Positions 1 to 6,128 of a stretch of 16,525 nt of DNA are shown piece after piece. The notes below the pieces were generated by a model. It worked only from the letters and a program-made list of their open reading frames with translations. It was not told where the DNA came from and made no database searches. Where the stretch lies: assembly GCA_002420105.1 (NCBI GenBank), contig DIHJ01000124.1, positions 1 to 16,525 of the forward strand, read 5' to 3'. Origin of the DNA: Nitrospira sp. UBA5699. GTDB lineage: Bacteria > Nitrospirota > Nitrospiria > Nitrospirales > Nitrospiraceae. A program made the position numbers and the translations under genes. Position 1 is the stretch's first letter, and every line of letters starts with the position of its first letter.

Positions 1-18
1 GAATAAATCAGACCTTCC

Positions 19-1098
19 TTAGAAGAATGCGGCAAGCTGTCTGGCCGCCTCCGATGGGCCGGTGCAGGGTGGAGGAGGAAATGCCCTGACAGACGACCCA
101 ATCGCGTCGAGAGCCGGTCGCCAGTTTCCCGACAGGAAATCCTCGATGCGCAATTCGTGGCTGCGGCCGAATCGCTGGAGAAAATTTACCAGGGGAGCCT
201 CGTCGGCGAAGTTGTAGCGGCGTACATAGACGACCGGCACTCCGAGGGCGACGGCCTCGACCACCGTCCCATAACCCGGTTTGGTCATGACCATATCCAC
301 CGACGCGAGCAGCGTCTTGAAGGTAAACGGCAGTGATTCCAACGAGAGGGTCCGTGAGCCCCTGTGCGCCGGAATTCCATCGACGATGAAACGATAGCCC
401 TCCATCTTTGTCATCGACTCCCACGGTAATGATTCGAGGGGAATTCCGCCGAACCCGATGAGAACAAGTTGTTCCGTCTCGGCCATTCCAAGGTGCGCGC
501 GGAGTTCGCTCCGGCACGATGCGGCCGGCTCCGCGATCGGCCCGATATCCAGGACCTTCGAAAACGGGGTAAGGGGGAGACCCGGGGCGATGCGCATCGC
601 AAGATCGGCGCAGGCGTACGATTGCCGGATGGCGGTGAGGATGGCGAGGTGTCCCGGCCGCCCGGGATCGCTCAAGGGCTCGAGGACTTCGTTCCACGTA
701 AAGTTCGCGAGGACTACGGCGGAAACTCCGGCCTCTTTCGCCGCGCATGCGGCCAGATACGGGGTGTCTGCGAGGACGACTTTTGGGCCCGCCGCCCGCA
801 TAGCCGCGGCCTCCTCGGTCACGCGCCGTTCCCACTGGTCGTGAAAAGCCTCATGCCTTTCCCATGTCGCAGCGACGTCGATTTCGAGCGGTCCCCGCTG
901 GATGCATCCCACATCTTGCCGTACCGCCCGCAGTTCCCAGGGAATGATGAGACGATCCCGAAAGAACGAAGCCGGGACTGTCGTGCGGAGGATGGTTCTG
1001 AGCCCGGGAACGAGTCTCCCCAGCTCGTTGAGGACGGGGACGACCTGGGCGGCGTGACCATAGCCGTGTCCGGAGATGGCGGACCAGATGAGGGGCAA
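19..1098 (-). CDS. GT-B glycosyltransferase-like protein (L-arabinokinase N-terminal-domain type)
   Basis: A 359-aa protein with a GT-B (MurG/GT28-like) layout. The N-terminal glycine-rich loop with H11-G-Y-G-H15 is typical of this group. A C-terminal nucleotide-sugar-type segment runs K273-P-G-Y-G-T then E281, followed by a P-V-V-Y-V-R-R stretch. The same pair of motifs occurs in the N-terminal domain of plant L-arabinokinase and in stand-alone bacterial relatives. It is probably cytoplasmic, as no signal peptide or membrane span is visible, and the sugar donor and acceptor cannot be read from the sequence. The start is TTG at 1096-1098; the only upstream in-frame alternatives before a stop are non-standard, and no strong Shine-Dalgarno is visible. 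It is the last gene of a three-gene minus-strand unit, 17 bases after the 66-aa gene. The family call is fairly secure; the substrate is unknown. Confidence 0.75.
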   Translation of the reverse strand: MPLIWSAISGHGYGHAAQVVPVLNELGRLVPGLRTILRTTVPASFFRDRLIIPWELRAVRQDVGCIQRGPLEIDVAATWERHEAFHDQWERRVTEEAAAMRAAGPKVVLADTPYLAACAAKEAGVSAVVLANFTWNEVLEPLSDPGRPGHLAILTAIRQSYACADLAMRIAPGLPLTPFSKVLDIGPIAEPAASCRSELRAHLGMAETEQLVLIGFGGIPLESLPWESMTKMEGYRFIVDGIPAHRGSRTLSLESLPFTFKTLLASVDMVMTKPGYGTVVEAVALGVPVVYVRRYNFADEAPLVNFLQRFGRSHELRIEDFLSGNWRPALDAIGSSVRAFPPPPCTGPSEAARQLAAFF

Positions 1099-1115
1099 GG
1101 TGAAGGGTATCCCGG

Positions 1116-1316
1116 CTAGCTGTTGGAGTAGTCAGACTCCAACGGGGCGATGTTGTACAGCAGTTCCAGATCGAATTCTTCAACCAATTCGTTGAACGCG
1201 TTGGCGCCGAGGTCGGATCGGACCTCGTTCAACACCAGATCGATCGCGGGGGCGGCGTGTTGTCCATATTGCGTCACTGCGGAAGCAATCCGCTGCCTGG
1301 CGCTGTCGAGGTTCAT
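1116..1316 (-). CDS. Small hypothetical protein, 66 aa
   Basis: A 66-aa, mostly alpha-helical acidic protein that I do not recognise. It has no signal peptide, membrane span or cysteines. The C-terminal half is acidic and leucine-rich (residues about 40-56). The ATG start has a purine-rich GGAAGGGGAA stretch upstream. It sits 27 bases after the small TPR gene and 17 bases before the glycosyltransferase-like gene, all on the minus strand, so the three are likely co-transcribed. Its conservation between two recognisable genes argues that it is real, but its function cannot be inferred. Confidence 0.65.
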   Translation of the reverse strand: MNLDSARQRIASAVTQYGQHAAPAIDLVLNEVRSDLGANAFNELVEEFDLELLYNIAPLESDYSNS

Positions 1317-1343
1317 GGGGATTCCCCTTCCAATTGACCAAGT

Positions 1344-1661
1344 CTATCCGATCGACCGGAGCAAAGTCTGCATCTCGGGAACGAGATCACGGCCGCCGTT
1401 GGAGCGTCCGGATATTGCCGCGTCGATGCCGGCTTGAAGCACGGGTTTGGCTTCATCCTGTTTGCCCAATCCGATGAGTGCACGGCCGAGGGCCAGGTGA
1501 GAGGCCACATGCACCGGGTCCAGCCTGACCGCCACGCGGAGATGCTCGACTGCCTCCTCGAAGCTGCCGCCTTCCTGCAGAATCTTGTTCCCGAGACCGT
1601 AGCGGCCGAGAAATCCGTTCGGATTTTTGGCGACCATCTGGCGAAAGGCGTCGATATCCAT
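1344..1661 (-). CDS. Small TPR-repeat protein
   Basis: A 105-aa protein made of two to three tetratricopeptide repeats. The N-terminal helix pair (residues about 13-50) has the G-R-Y-G-L-G and F-E-E-A-V-E-H-L pattern, followed by V-R-L-D-P and a second unit H-L-A-L-G-R-A-L. TPR proteins are protein-protein adaptors. No signal peptide is present, so it is presumably cytoplasmic. The ATG has a GGAG Shine-Dalgarno about 8 bases upstream. It is the first gene of the minus-strand TPR / 66-aa / glycosyltransferase-like unit. An extended -10 promoter is visible just upstream. Confidence 0.8.
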   Translation of the reverse strand: MDIDAFRQMVAKNPNGFLGRYGLGNKILQEGGSFEEAVEHLRVAVRLDPVHVASHLALGRALIGLGKQDEAKPVLQAGIDAAISGRSNGGRDLVPEMQTLLRSIG

Positions 1662-1685
1662 GATTGAGGCTCCGAACGACGGGGC

Positions 1686-1694
1686 ATCATACCA
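1686..1694 (-). promoter_or_regulatory. Extended -10 promoter element for the TPR/glycosyltransferase unit
   Basis: The minus strand reads TGGTATGAT, a TGn extension followed by TATGAT (5 of 6 matches to TATAAT). It ends 24 bases upstream of the ATG at 1661, giving a predicted leader of about 18 nt that includes the Shine-Dalgarno. No convincing -35 hexamer is seen, as is normal for extended -10 promoters. Pattern-based only. Confidence 0.4.
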
Positions 1695-1755
1695 TTGGAG
1701 GTTTTGTCTCGGCTAGGGTTACAGCGAGGCGGTCAGTTCAGGGATGTGTCCGGAC

Positions 1756-2511
1756 TCACGGTTCGGCCGGCACTGAGACGGGGATTACAGCGGGATTGGA
1801 GGAGGAGGGCTCCGCCTGGCGCGGTTTGACAGATACGGCGCGAATGCCGGGGTCGTTGATGGGGGCGCTGCTGGCGGCATAGAAGGTGGTGTCCCGGACG
1901 ATCTGCTGCGCCAGGGTCGTGAGACAGGATTCCGTGACGTGGCCTTTCAGCTCATCGATCATGATCGGGGTGGCTCCGAAAAGATGATAACGGGCCGTGC
2001 CGGCCGACTGGCTCTCATAACGTTTGATCTGTCCGTCCCATCGCTCCAGTTCGAGCGTGACATGCGCCGCATAGTCGTAGTCCAGCGGGATGAAGGGCGC
2101 CAGGATGAACATGGACGCGCCGATCACGATGCCTTTCCAGGCGGCGTCGCCGGCATGGGGCTCGACGGCCTCGTCGAACAGAAGACGGGCGTGAATCACT
2201 TTGTCCGCGGCCGGAGGTGCGGCGTTGTTCGTCCCGACGAGATGTGAGAAGAGGCCGATGTCTCCCAGAGAACCAAGAATGCGCTGTTCCGTGTCCGCGG
2301 ACGGGTTCTGCGGCGAACCGTTTCGCGTGATGCGTACGCGATCCATGACGAGCGGGACCTGTTCGTTGCGGGCGATCAACGAAGCGTCCGGCTCCTGGTT
2401 TCCGGCGGGAGGGGTCGCAAGCTCGATCCAGCGGGCGCAGCCGGCCGTCAGGGCGAGCACGAGTCCGCAGCCTGCAAGCGTGATCCGGCGGAAGGGGAAG
2501 CTAGCGTTCAT
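1756..2511 (-). CDS. Putative lipoprotein, unrecognised
   Basis: A 251-aa protein with a short basic N terminus, a hydrophobic stretch and a lipobox L-T-A-G-C (Cys25), so it should be exported and lipidated. There is an internal hydrophobic segment at about 126-143 (from K-G-I-V-I-G to F-I-P-L), then a beta-rich region and a Pro/Ser-rich low-complexity tail. I do not recognise the family. The ATG has a strong GGAGG; the stop codon of the upstream PagL-like gene (TAG at 2521-2523) is part of the same TAGGAGGG stretch, so the two genes are tightly coupled. Outer-membrane placement is likely by context but not shown. Confidence 0.75.
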   Translation of the reverse strand: MNASFPFRRITLAGCGLVLALTAGCARWIELATPPAGNQEPDASLIARNEQVPLVMDRVRITRNGSPQNPSADTEQRILGSLGDIGLFSHLVGTNNAAPPAADKVIHARLLFDEAVEPHAGDAAWKGIVIGASMFILAPFIPLDYDYAAHVTLELERWDGQIKRYESQSAGTARYHLFGATPIMIDELKGHVTESCLTTLAQQIVRDTTFYAASSAPINDPGIRAVSVKPRQAEPSSSNPAVIPVSVPAEP

Positions 2512-2520
2512 GACGCCCTC

Positions 2521-3126
2521 CTAAAAATAGAATGAGAACCCTCCGAAGGGCAGACTGGAATTGAGCCCGAGATTGGGATAGCGCGTCCCGGCATTGGAGA
2601 TATGGTGAAAACGATAGCCGATGTTGACCGACGCCTGCGGGGTCAGGAACCAGGAGATGCCGGCTCCGGCCGTCAGCACAAAATTGAAACGGGATGATTC
2701 CTCCGGAATTCGTCCTCCGAGATCCGTGTAAAACGGTCCTCCGGCGAATTCCACGTAGGGCCTGAGCCCGTGCGCGCCTTCGAAGAGATACTTGATTTTG
2801 GGTGTGAAGCCCGCGCCGTGCGTCAGGAAAGGGCGTTGGAACTGAATGTACACGATCTCCGCGCCCACCAGAATCTGTCCCCGAATCCATCCGGTCCCGA
2901 TGGGATCGGTCAGGACCATGGCCCAAGACGGCATGAGGGCAAGCCCGCTTTGCCTGGTCGTGTGATCCGTTGTCAGACGATGGGGCAGGAGGTAACCGGC
3001 GCTGAGGCCGAACTCCTGGGTGCCGATGGGCAACTGAGGAGGCGATTCCCAGGCCTGGCAGGGCGGTGCCGCTGTCCAGAGCACGGCGACAAGGATTAGG
3101 AAAACGGGAAACCTGTACGTTCTCAT
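2521..3126 (-). CDS. PagL-like outer-membrane lipid A 3-O-deacylase family protein (acyloxyacyl hydrolase family)
   Basis: A 201-aa protein with a cleavable signal peptide (likely cut after Ala25), alternating beta-strand sequence and a terminal Phe201 suited to BAM-dependent insertion. The active-site signature of the PagL family is present near the C terminus: H174-H175-I-S177-N-A-G, where His and Ser form the catalytic pair removing the 3-O acyl chain of lipid A. In the characterised Pseudomonas enzyme a Glu lies 14 residues after the His. The residue at that spacing here is Asn189, so activity should not be assumed. The length is slightly above the classical PagL. The start ATG has AGGA upstream. 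It is followed 9 bases later by a lipoprotein gene in an apparent operon. Confidence 0.75.
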   Translation of the reverse strand: MRTYRFPVFLILVAVLWTAAPPCQAWESPPQLPIGTQEFGLSAGYLLPHRLTTDHTTRQSGLALMPSWAMVLTDPIGTGWIRGQILVGAEIVYIQFQRPFLTHGAGFTPKIKYLFEGAHGLRPYVEFAGGPFYTDLGGRIPEESSRFNFVLTAGAGISWFLTPQASVNIGYRFHHISNAGTRYPNLGLNSSLPFGGFSFYF

Positions 3127-3147
3127 CGAGCATCCTGGATGAACCTT

Positions 3148-3171
3148 TGTTGGCGAGAGAGCGGGCCAACA
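3148..3171 (-). repeat. Inverted repeat in the leader of the PagL-like gene
   Basis: Arms TGTTGGC (3148-3154) and GCCAACA (3165-3171) are perfect 7-base complements separated by 10 bases. The hairpin would lie in the 5' leader, about 20 bases upstream of the PagL-like start. No T-run follows it, so it looks like a leader structure or binding site rather than a terminator. Confidence 0.4.
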
Positions 3172-3382
3172 GGAGGTAATGCAGTCCGTGATGCTCCTAA
3201 AGGTAGCAGAGAAATGCCAACTGTCCAGAAAGAGAGTGAAAAGTGGAAGGCGGGAGGCGAGAAAGAAGAATCATTCTTGCGGAAGCGGCTTCGACAAGGA
3301 TGAGCACCGTATACCGGTCAAAAGAATTTGCAGGCTCAACGCGGGAGGCTGATGTGCAGTCGCATAAGAGAGAAAGGAGCGA

Positions 3383-3406
3383 GGCGGCCAACCAGGGTCG
3401 GCCGCC
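3383..3406 (-). terminator. Terminator-like hairpin after the beta-propeller gene
   Basis: Perfect 7-base GC arms GGCGGCC (3383-3389) and GGCCGCC (3400-3406) with a 10-base loop. On the minus strand the stem is followed by a pyrimidine-rich TCGCTCCTTTCTCTCTT. It lies 24 bases past the stop of the propeller gene. The T-run is broken by Cs, so termination strength is uncertain. Confidence 0.5.
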
Positions 3407-3429
3407 ATCGCCTCCGTTCAAGCGACCGT

Positions 3430-4593
3430 CTACAGAGCGTTGGTAACGGTAATCCCCACGCTGCCGGCGCCCGTGGGTTCAGTCCCTAAATGAGTCAGCT
3501 CTCCGGTGACAGAATTCATGCTGAATGTTGAAATATGAGGGGAATTGAAATACGTCACATAGACGAATCTTCCGGTTGGATCAACGGCAATGAATCGTGC
3601 ATCGGTTCCCGGCGCCGGCACGACCGGATTGACAGGAATGGGGGTCAGCGCCCCGGTCGTCGCGTCGATGCTGAAGATCGAAACGTCATTGGAGCCGACG
3701 TTGACCACGTAGGCGAATCGTCCTGAAGCTTCGACGGCGACGGCGCGAGGGCCGGTGCCTCCTGTTGGAAGGGTTCCGACGGGAGTCAGCGCCCCGGTTG
3801 TATTGCTGATGGTATAGGCCGACACGCTGCTCGAAATTCCGCTAGCCACAAAGGCGAATTTGCCGGAAGGATGCAGCGTGATATGAACGGGAATGGCTGG
3901 CGCCGGCACGACCGGATTGACAGGAATGGGGGTCAGCGCCCCGGTCGTCGCGTCGATGCTGAAGGCGTGGACGTCGTTGGTGATGTTCGCCGGATGGCCA
4001 CTGGTCACGTAAACGAACCGGCCGGTCGGGTCGACGATCACGGAGAATGGTTCCCCTCCCGCAGCTACGTCAGGGCCCACAGAGGTGAGTGCGCCGGTGG
4101 TGGCGTTGATGCGAAAGGCGGAAACCCCGCCGTTCTGGTTTGCGACATAGAGGAAGCGACCGGATGGGGCCACGGCAACCGAGATGGGATTAAGCCCCGC
4201 CGGCGCGGAACCGATGAAGGTTAAGGCGCCGGTACTCATGTTGATGCTGTATGCGGATACGTCGTGTGAACCGCTGTTGGCGACGTAGGCGAAGCGATTG
4301 GAGGGATCAACGGCAACGAGTGTCGGAGATATGCTCGGTAAAACAGACATCGTTCCCGACGTTGTCAGCTGCTCCAATTTGCCCGTTCCCGCACTCACCT
4401 TATAGATGGAGAGCGCGTTATCAACGGTGTTCGCCACATAGGCATAATGTTGAACGGGCGGGGGGACGGAAGAAGCCACCGCTCCTCCCCCGCCGTCGCT
4501 GCAGGCGACCAGGCTTCCCAGGATTGGGAGCGCCGGGAGCCACATGAGCAGAAAGCCGATCGATCGGGAGCGTCCTTGTATCGCGGTGAGCAT
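3430..4593 (-). CDS. Seven-bladed beta-propeller lipoprotein (YVTN/lactonase-like repeat protein)
   Basis: A 387-aa protein. The N-terminal signal ends in a lipobox L-V-A-C (Cys31), followed by a Gly-rich tether, so it should be an exported lipoprotein. The mature part contains seven repeats of about 45-50 aa, each with F-x-Y-V-A-N-like strand starts and a T-T-G-A-L-T turn, the hallmark of YVTN/6-phosphogluconolactonase-type propellers. It is more likely a surface-exposed or periplasmic binding scaffold than an enzyme; no catalytic residues can be assigned. Blades 4 and 6 share an identical stretch (T-G-A-L-T-P-I-P-V-N-P-V-V-P-A-P) that is also identical in DNA. The ATG start is preceded by AGGTTAGGAG. 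It is flanked by an AT-rich presumed promoter upstream and a hairpin downstream, so it is probably monocistronic. Confidence 0.85.
   Translation of the reverse strand: MLTAIQGRSRSIGFLLMWLPALPILGSLVACSDGGGGAVASSVPPPVQHYAYVANTVDNALSIYKVSAGTGKLEQLTTSGTMSVLPSISPTLVAVDPSNRFAYVANSGSHDVSAYSINMSTGALTFIGSAPAGLNPISVAVAPSGRFLYVANQNGGVSAFRINATTGALTSVGPDVAAGGEPFSVIVDPTGRFVYVTSGHPANITNDVHAFSIDATTGALTPIPVNPVVPAPAIPVHITLHPSGKFAFVASGISSSVSAYTISNTTGALTPVGTLPTGGTGPRAVAVEASGRFAYVVNVGSNDVSIFSIDATTGALTPIPVNPVVPAPGTDARFIAVDPTGRFVYVTYFNSPHISTFSMNSVTGELTHLGTEPTGAGSVGITVTNAL
3611..3676 (-). repeat. 66-bp perfect direct repeat, copy 1 (blade 6)
   Basis: Identical over 66 bases to 3899-3964, within the propeller gene. 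The two copies lie 288 bp apart, a multiple of three and close to two blade lengths, so the reading frame is kept. The other blades have diverged in DNA, so this identity points to recent duplication or gene conversion. Confidence 0.9.
3899..3964 (-). repeat. 66-bp perfect direct repeat, copy 2 (blade 4)
   Basis: Second copy of the 66-base identical segment at 3611-3676, encoding the end of blade 4 in the propeller protein. Confidence 0.9.
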
Positions 4594-4718
4594 GTGCCGG
4601 TTCTCCTAACCTTCCATCAATGGTGGCATTGCAATTATTATGCGGAAACATACTTGCACAACCGGGCGGGAAAATCTGCCCTCCAATGGTATGAAGACAG
4701 CACTACTTTCGGGTGTGG
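4594..4718 (-). promoter_or_regulatory. AT-rich intergenic region upstream of the beta-propeller gene, probable promoter
   Basis: A 125-base region clearly more AT-rich than its surroundings. The minus strand contains TTGTGC (4656-4661) and a CATAATAATT tract (about 4633-4642) as loose -35/-10 material, but no hexamer pair has both good matches and standard spacing. The plus strand at 4680-4694 carries CCTCCAATGGTATGA, a 15-base exact match to the minus-strand promoter sequence at 1687-1701. Confidence 0.3.
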
Positions 4719-5540
4719 TTAACCTGGATTGCTGAGAGATCGGAGATGATCCAATGCGCGGCTGTCATCGGTCAGTTCTAGCAGGTTGTACGTAATATCG
4801 ATGCGAAGGACCGACTCGAGGCAGCGGACGGCGGCCTGCAGGTCTCCCTTTGTGCGATACAGCGTTCCGAGGAGTCGCAGGACCGCGGCCTCCGCCGGTT
4901 CGTTGCCCAGTTTGATGTAATGTTCCGAGGCGTTGTTCAGGCAGCGCTCGGCGCGGACGAGGTCGGATTGGTCCAGAAAGCACTTGCCCATCTGGCTGTA
5001 GGTGACGGCCAGACCTTCCTCATTGCCGACCATGCGATGATAGTCCAGCGCCCGGGTGAACGATTCGACGGCTGTTTCCCATTCCCGTTCGCGGGATTCC
5101 TGCAGGGCGAGATTATTGTGAAGAATCCCGAGCGCGCGATAGTCTTTCAGGGTTTCCAGCAGGTCGAGCGCTTCCAGATAATACGGGCGGGCCTTGTCAG
5201 GGCGGTCGCTCCCGACGTGAAGATTGCCGAGATTGACCAGGGTATGAGCGATGGCGTGTACGTTCCCCTCGACGCGCTGAATGTCCAGCACTTCGCGGTA
5301 GCACTGTTCGGCGGTCTGGTAATCGTTCATCAACGCGCAGGTGTTGCCGAGGTTTCCGAGCGAGTCGGACAGGTCGCGCCGGTTGTCGGCTGCGCGATCG
5401 TCGGCGACGGCCGCTTCCCAGGCCGCACGGGCTTCGGTGAGATTGCCCCGATGGAGAAACACCCTGGCACGATGTTTGTGGTCGTCGCTCACAAGCTGCC
5501 AGATGTCAGTAATCAGTTCTTCACGCGCAGCGCGCAGCAC
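4719..5540 (-). CDS. TPR-repeat protein (kinesin-light-chain-like TPRs)
   Basis: A 273-aa protein consisting almost entirely of about six tetratricopeptide repeats of the longer 40-residue type (for example L-G-N-L-G-N-T-C-A-L at about 61-70, and repeated A-x-x-x-Y-x-x-A-L-D-L units). No signal peptide or enzymatic domain is visible; its role is probably protein binding. The start is GTG (5538-5540), directly preceded by an in-frame TGA, so it cannot begin further upstream; no good Shine-Dalgarno is seen and an internal start remains possible. It begins 15 bases after the stop of the 140-aa gene, so translation is probably coupled. Confidence 0.8.
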   Translation of the reverse strand: MLRAAREELITDIWQLVSDDHKHRARVFLHRGNLTEARAAWEAAVADDRAADNRRDLSDSLGNLGNTCALMNDYQTAEQCYREVLDIQRVEGNVHAIAHTLVNLGNLHVGSDRPDKARPYYLEALDLLETLKDYRALGILHNNLALQESREREWETAVESFTRALDYHRMVGNEEGLAVTYSQMGKCFLDQSDLVRAERCLNNASEHYIKLGNEPAEAAVLRLLGTLYRTKGDLQAAVRCLESVLRIDITYNLLELTDDSRALDHLRSLSNPG

Positions 5541-5555
5541 TCAGGGCTTTGAAGG

Positions 5556-5978
5556 CTAGTCTCCGCCCTTCGGGGTGTCTTTCCGGAATTCCATCTGAAT
5601 GTCGTCTTCTTCTTCCAATCCCAACCCGGCTCTGAACGACTCATGGAGCTCGGCAACATAGGTGATATCCCGTTGCTCTTTTCCATCCGACGCTGCCAGG
5701 TACTCTTCGGATAACCGCATGCCGGTTTCAAAATGACGGGCGATGGTCTCTTCCGTGACCTGCTGCCAGGTGATGTAGATGCAGAAGGCATGGAATGAAT
5801 AGGCCTGCGGATGGCGTCCGGCCATCAAGAGGAGCTCCTCGTAGGCCTCACGCGCCGTCGTTCCCGCGTTGGAGGAAAACGTGCTTTCCAGTTCGACGGC
5901 GGCCTTCCAATCGGAGCCCAGTTCGGTTTCCGCCCGGCGGAACGCGTCTTGCGCGGCAAGGGCTGCGTCGAATTGCAT
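5556..5978 (-). CDS. Hypothetical protein, 140 aa
   Basis: I do not recognise this protein. From the ATG at 5976-5978 it is 140 aa, mainly helical, with a central aromatic segment (Y-S-F-H-A-F-C-I-Y-I-T-W) and a charged tail with an E-E-E-D-D run. No signal peptide. The frame remains open to a TTG at 6047, but I prefer 5978. A GGAGG lies about 13 bases upstream, and a good promoter (TTGACG, 18 bases, TATCCT) lies at 6003-6032, inside the longer version. The helical character and the TPR gene following 15 bases later suggest an adaptor-type pair, but that is inference. Confidence 0.65.
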   Translation of the reverse strand: MQFDAALAAQDAFRRAETELGSDWKAAVELESTFSSNAGTTAREAYEELLLMAGRHPQAYSFHAFCIYITWQQVTEETIARHFETGMRLSEEYLAASDGKEQRDITYVAELHESFRAGLGLEEEDDIQMEFRKDTPKGGD

Positions 5979-6002
5979 GGTTGAATCAGATCCTCCAGGA
6001 GC

Positions 6003-6032
6003 AGGATACGCGTTCCGGGAAAAATCCGTCAA
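6003..6032 (-). promoter_or_regulatory. Sigma70-like promoter for the 140-aa / TPR pair
   Basis: Minus strand: -35 TTGACG (6027-6032), 18-base spacer, -10 TATCCT (6003-6008). The predicted start of transcription is near 5996, about 18 bases before the chosen ATG. The -35 is overlapped by a palindrome (6026-6040), which suggests repression. Confidence 0.45.
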
Positions 6033-6040
6033 TGTGACGG
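6026..6040. promoter_or_regulatory. Operator-like palindrome in a divergent promoter region
   Basis: CCGTCA-ATG-TGACGG, perfect 6-base arms around a 3-base centre. It overlaps the -35 of the minus-strand promoter and lies about 45 bases upstream of the plus-strand candidate promoter. The position fits a regulator binding site for one or both directions; no regulator is identified. Confidence 0.4.
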
Positions 6041-6082
6041 CGTGCAATGCTTCGAAAGGGCCGTCGATGTCGTGAGGGCGCG

Positions 6083-6112
6083 TTTACTTTCAATCCGGCG
6101 GCTCGGTACACT
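6083..6112 (+). promoter_or_regulatory. Candidate promoter for the SagB-like gene cluster
   Basis: TTTACT (6083-6088), 18-base spacer, TACACT (6107-6112); 4 of 6 matches in each hexamer. The predicted start is near 6119, only about 10 bases before the chosen ATG at 6129, which lacks a clear Shine-Dalgarno. Weak, position-based call. Confidence 0.3.
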
Positions 6113-6128
6113 GAGACCTGTCAACACG

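Larger units (their letters stand above)
3127..3429. other. Gap of about 300 bases without a convincing gene
   Basis: No ORF here has a plausible start, Shine-Dalgarno or protein-like composition. It holds a terminator-like hairpin (3383-3406), a leader hairpin near the PagL-like gene (3148-3171), two adjacent short palindromes at 3266-3278 (AAGAAT-C-ATTCTT) and 3282-3292 (GAAGC-G-GCTTC), and a purine-rich GGAAGGCGGGAGGCGAG stretch at 3245-3261. A weak minus-strand promoter (TTGTCG, 16-base spacer, AATGAT) overlaps the palindromes and would give a leader of about 140 nt to the PagL-like gene. Confidence 0.5.

Noticed and set aside
3197..3421. 74-aa open frame in the 300-base gap
   Set aside because: No Shine-Dalgarno, overlaps the terminator-like hairpin and lacks any recognisable pattern.
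5979..6047. Longer N terminus of the 140-aa protein (TTG start at 6047)
   Set aside because: A promoter with a good -35 lies inside this stretch and the ATG at 5978 has a GGAGG upstream.
6042..6128. Longer N terminus of the SagB-like protein (GTG at 6042)
   Set aside because: The extra residues show no family similarity, and a candidate promoter and palindrome occupy the region.
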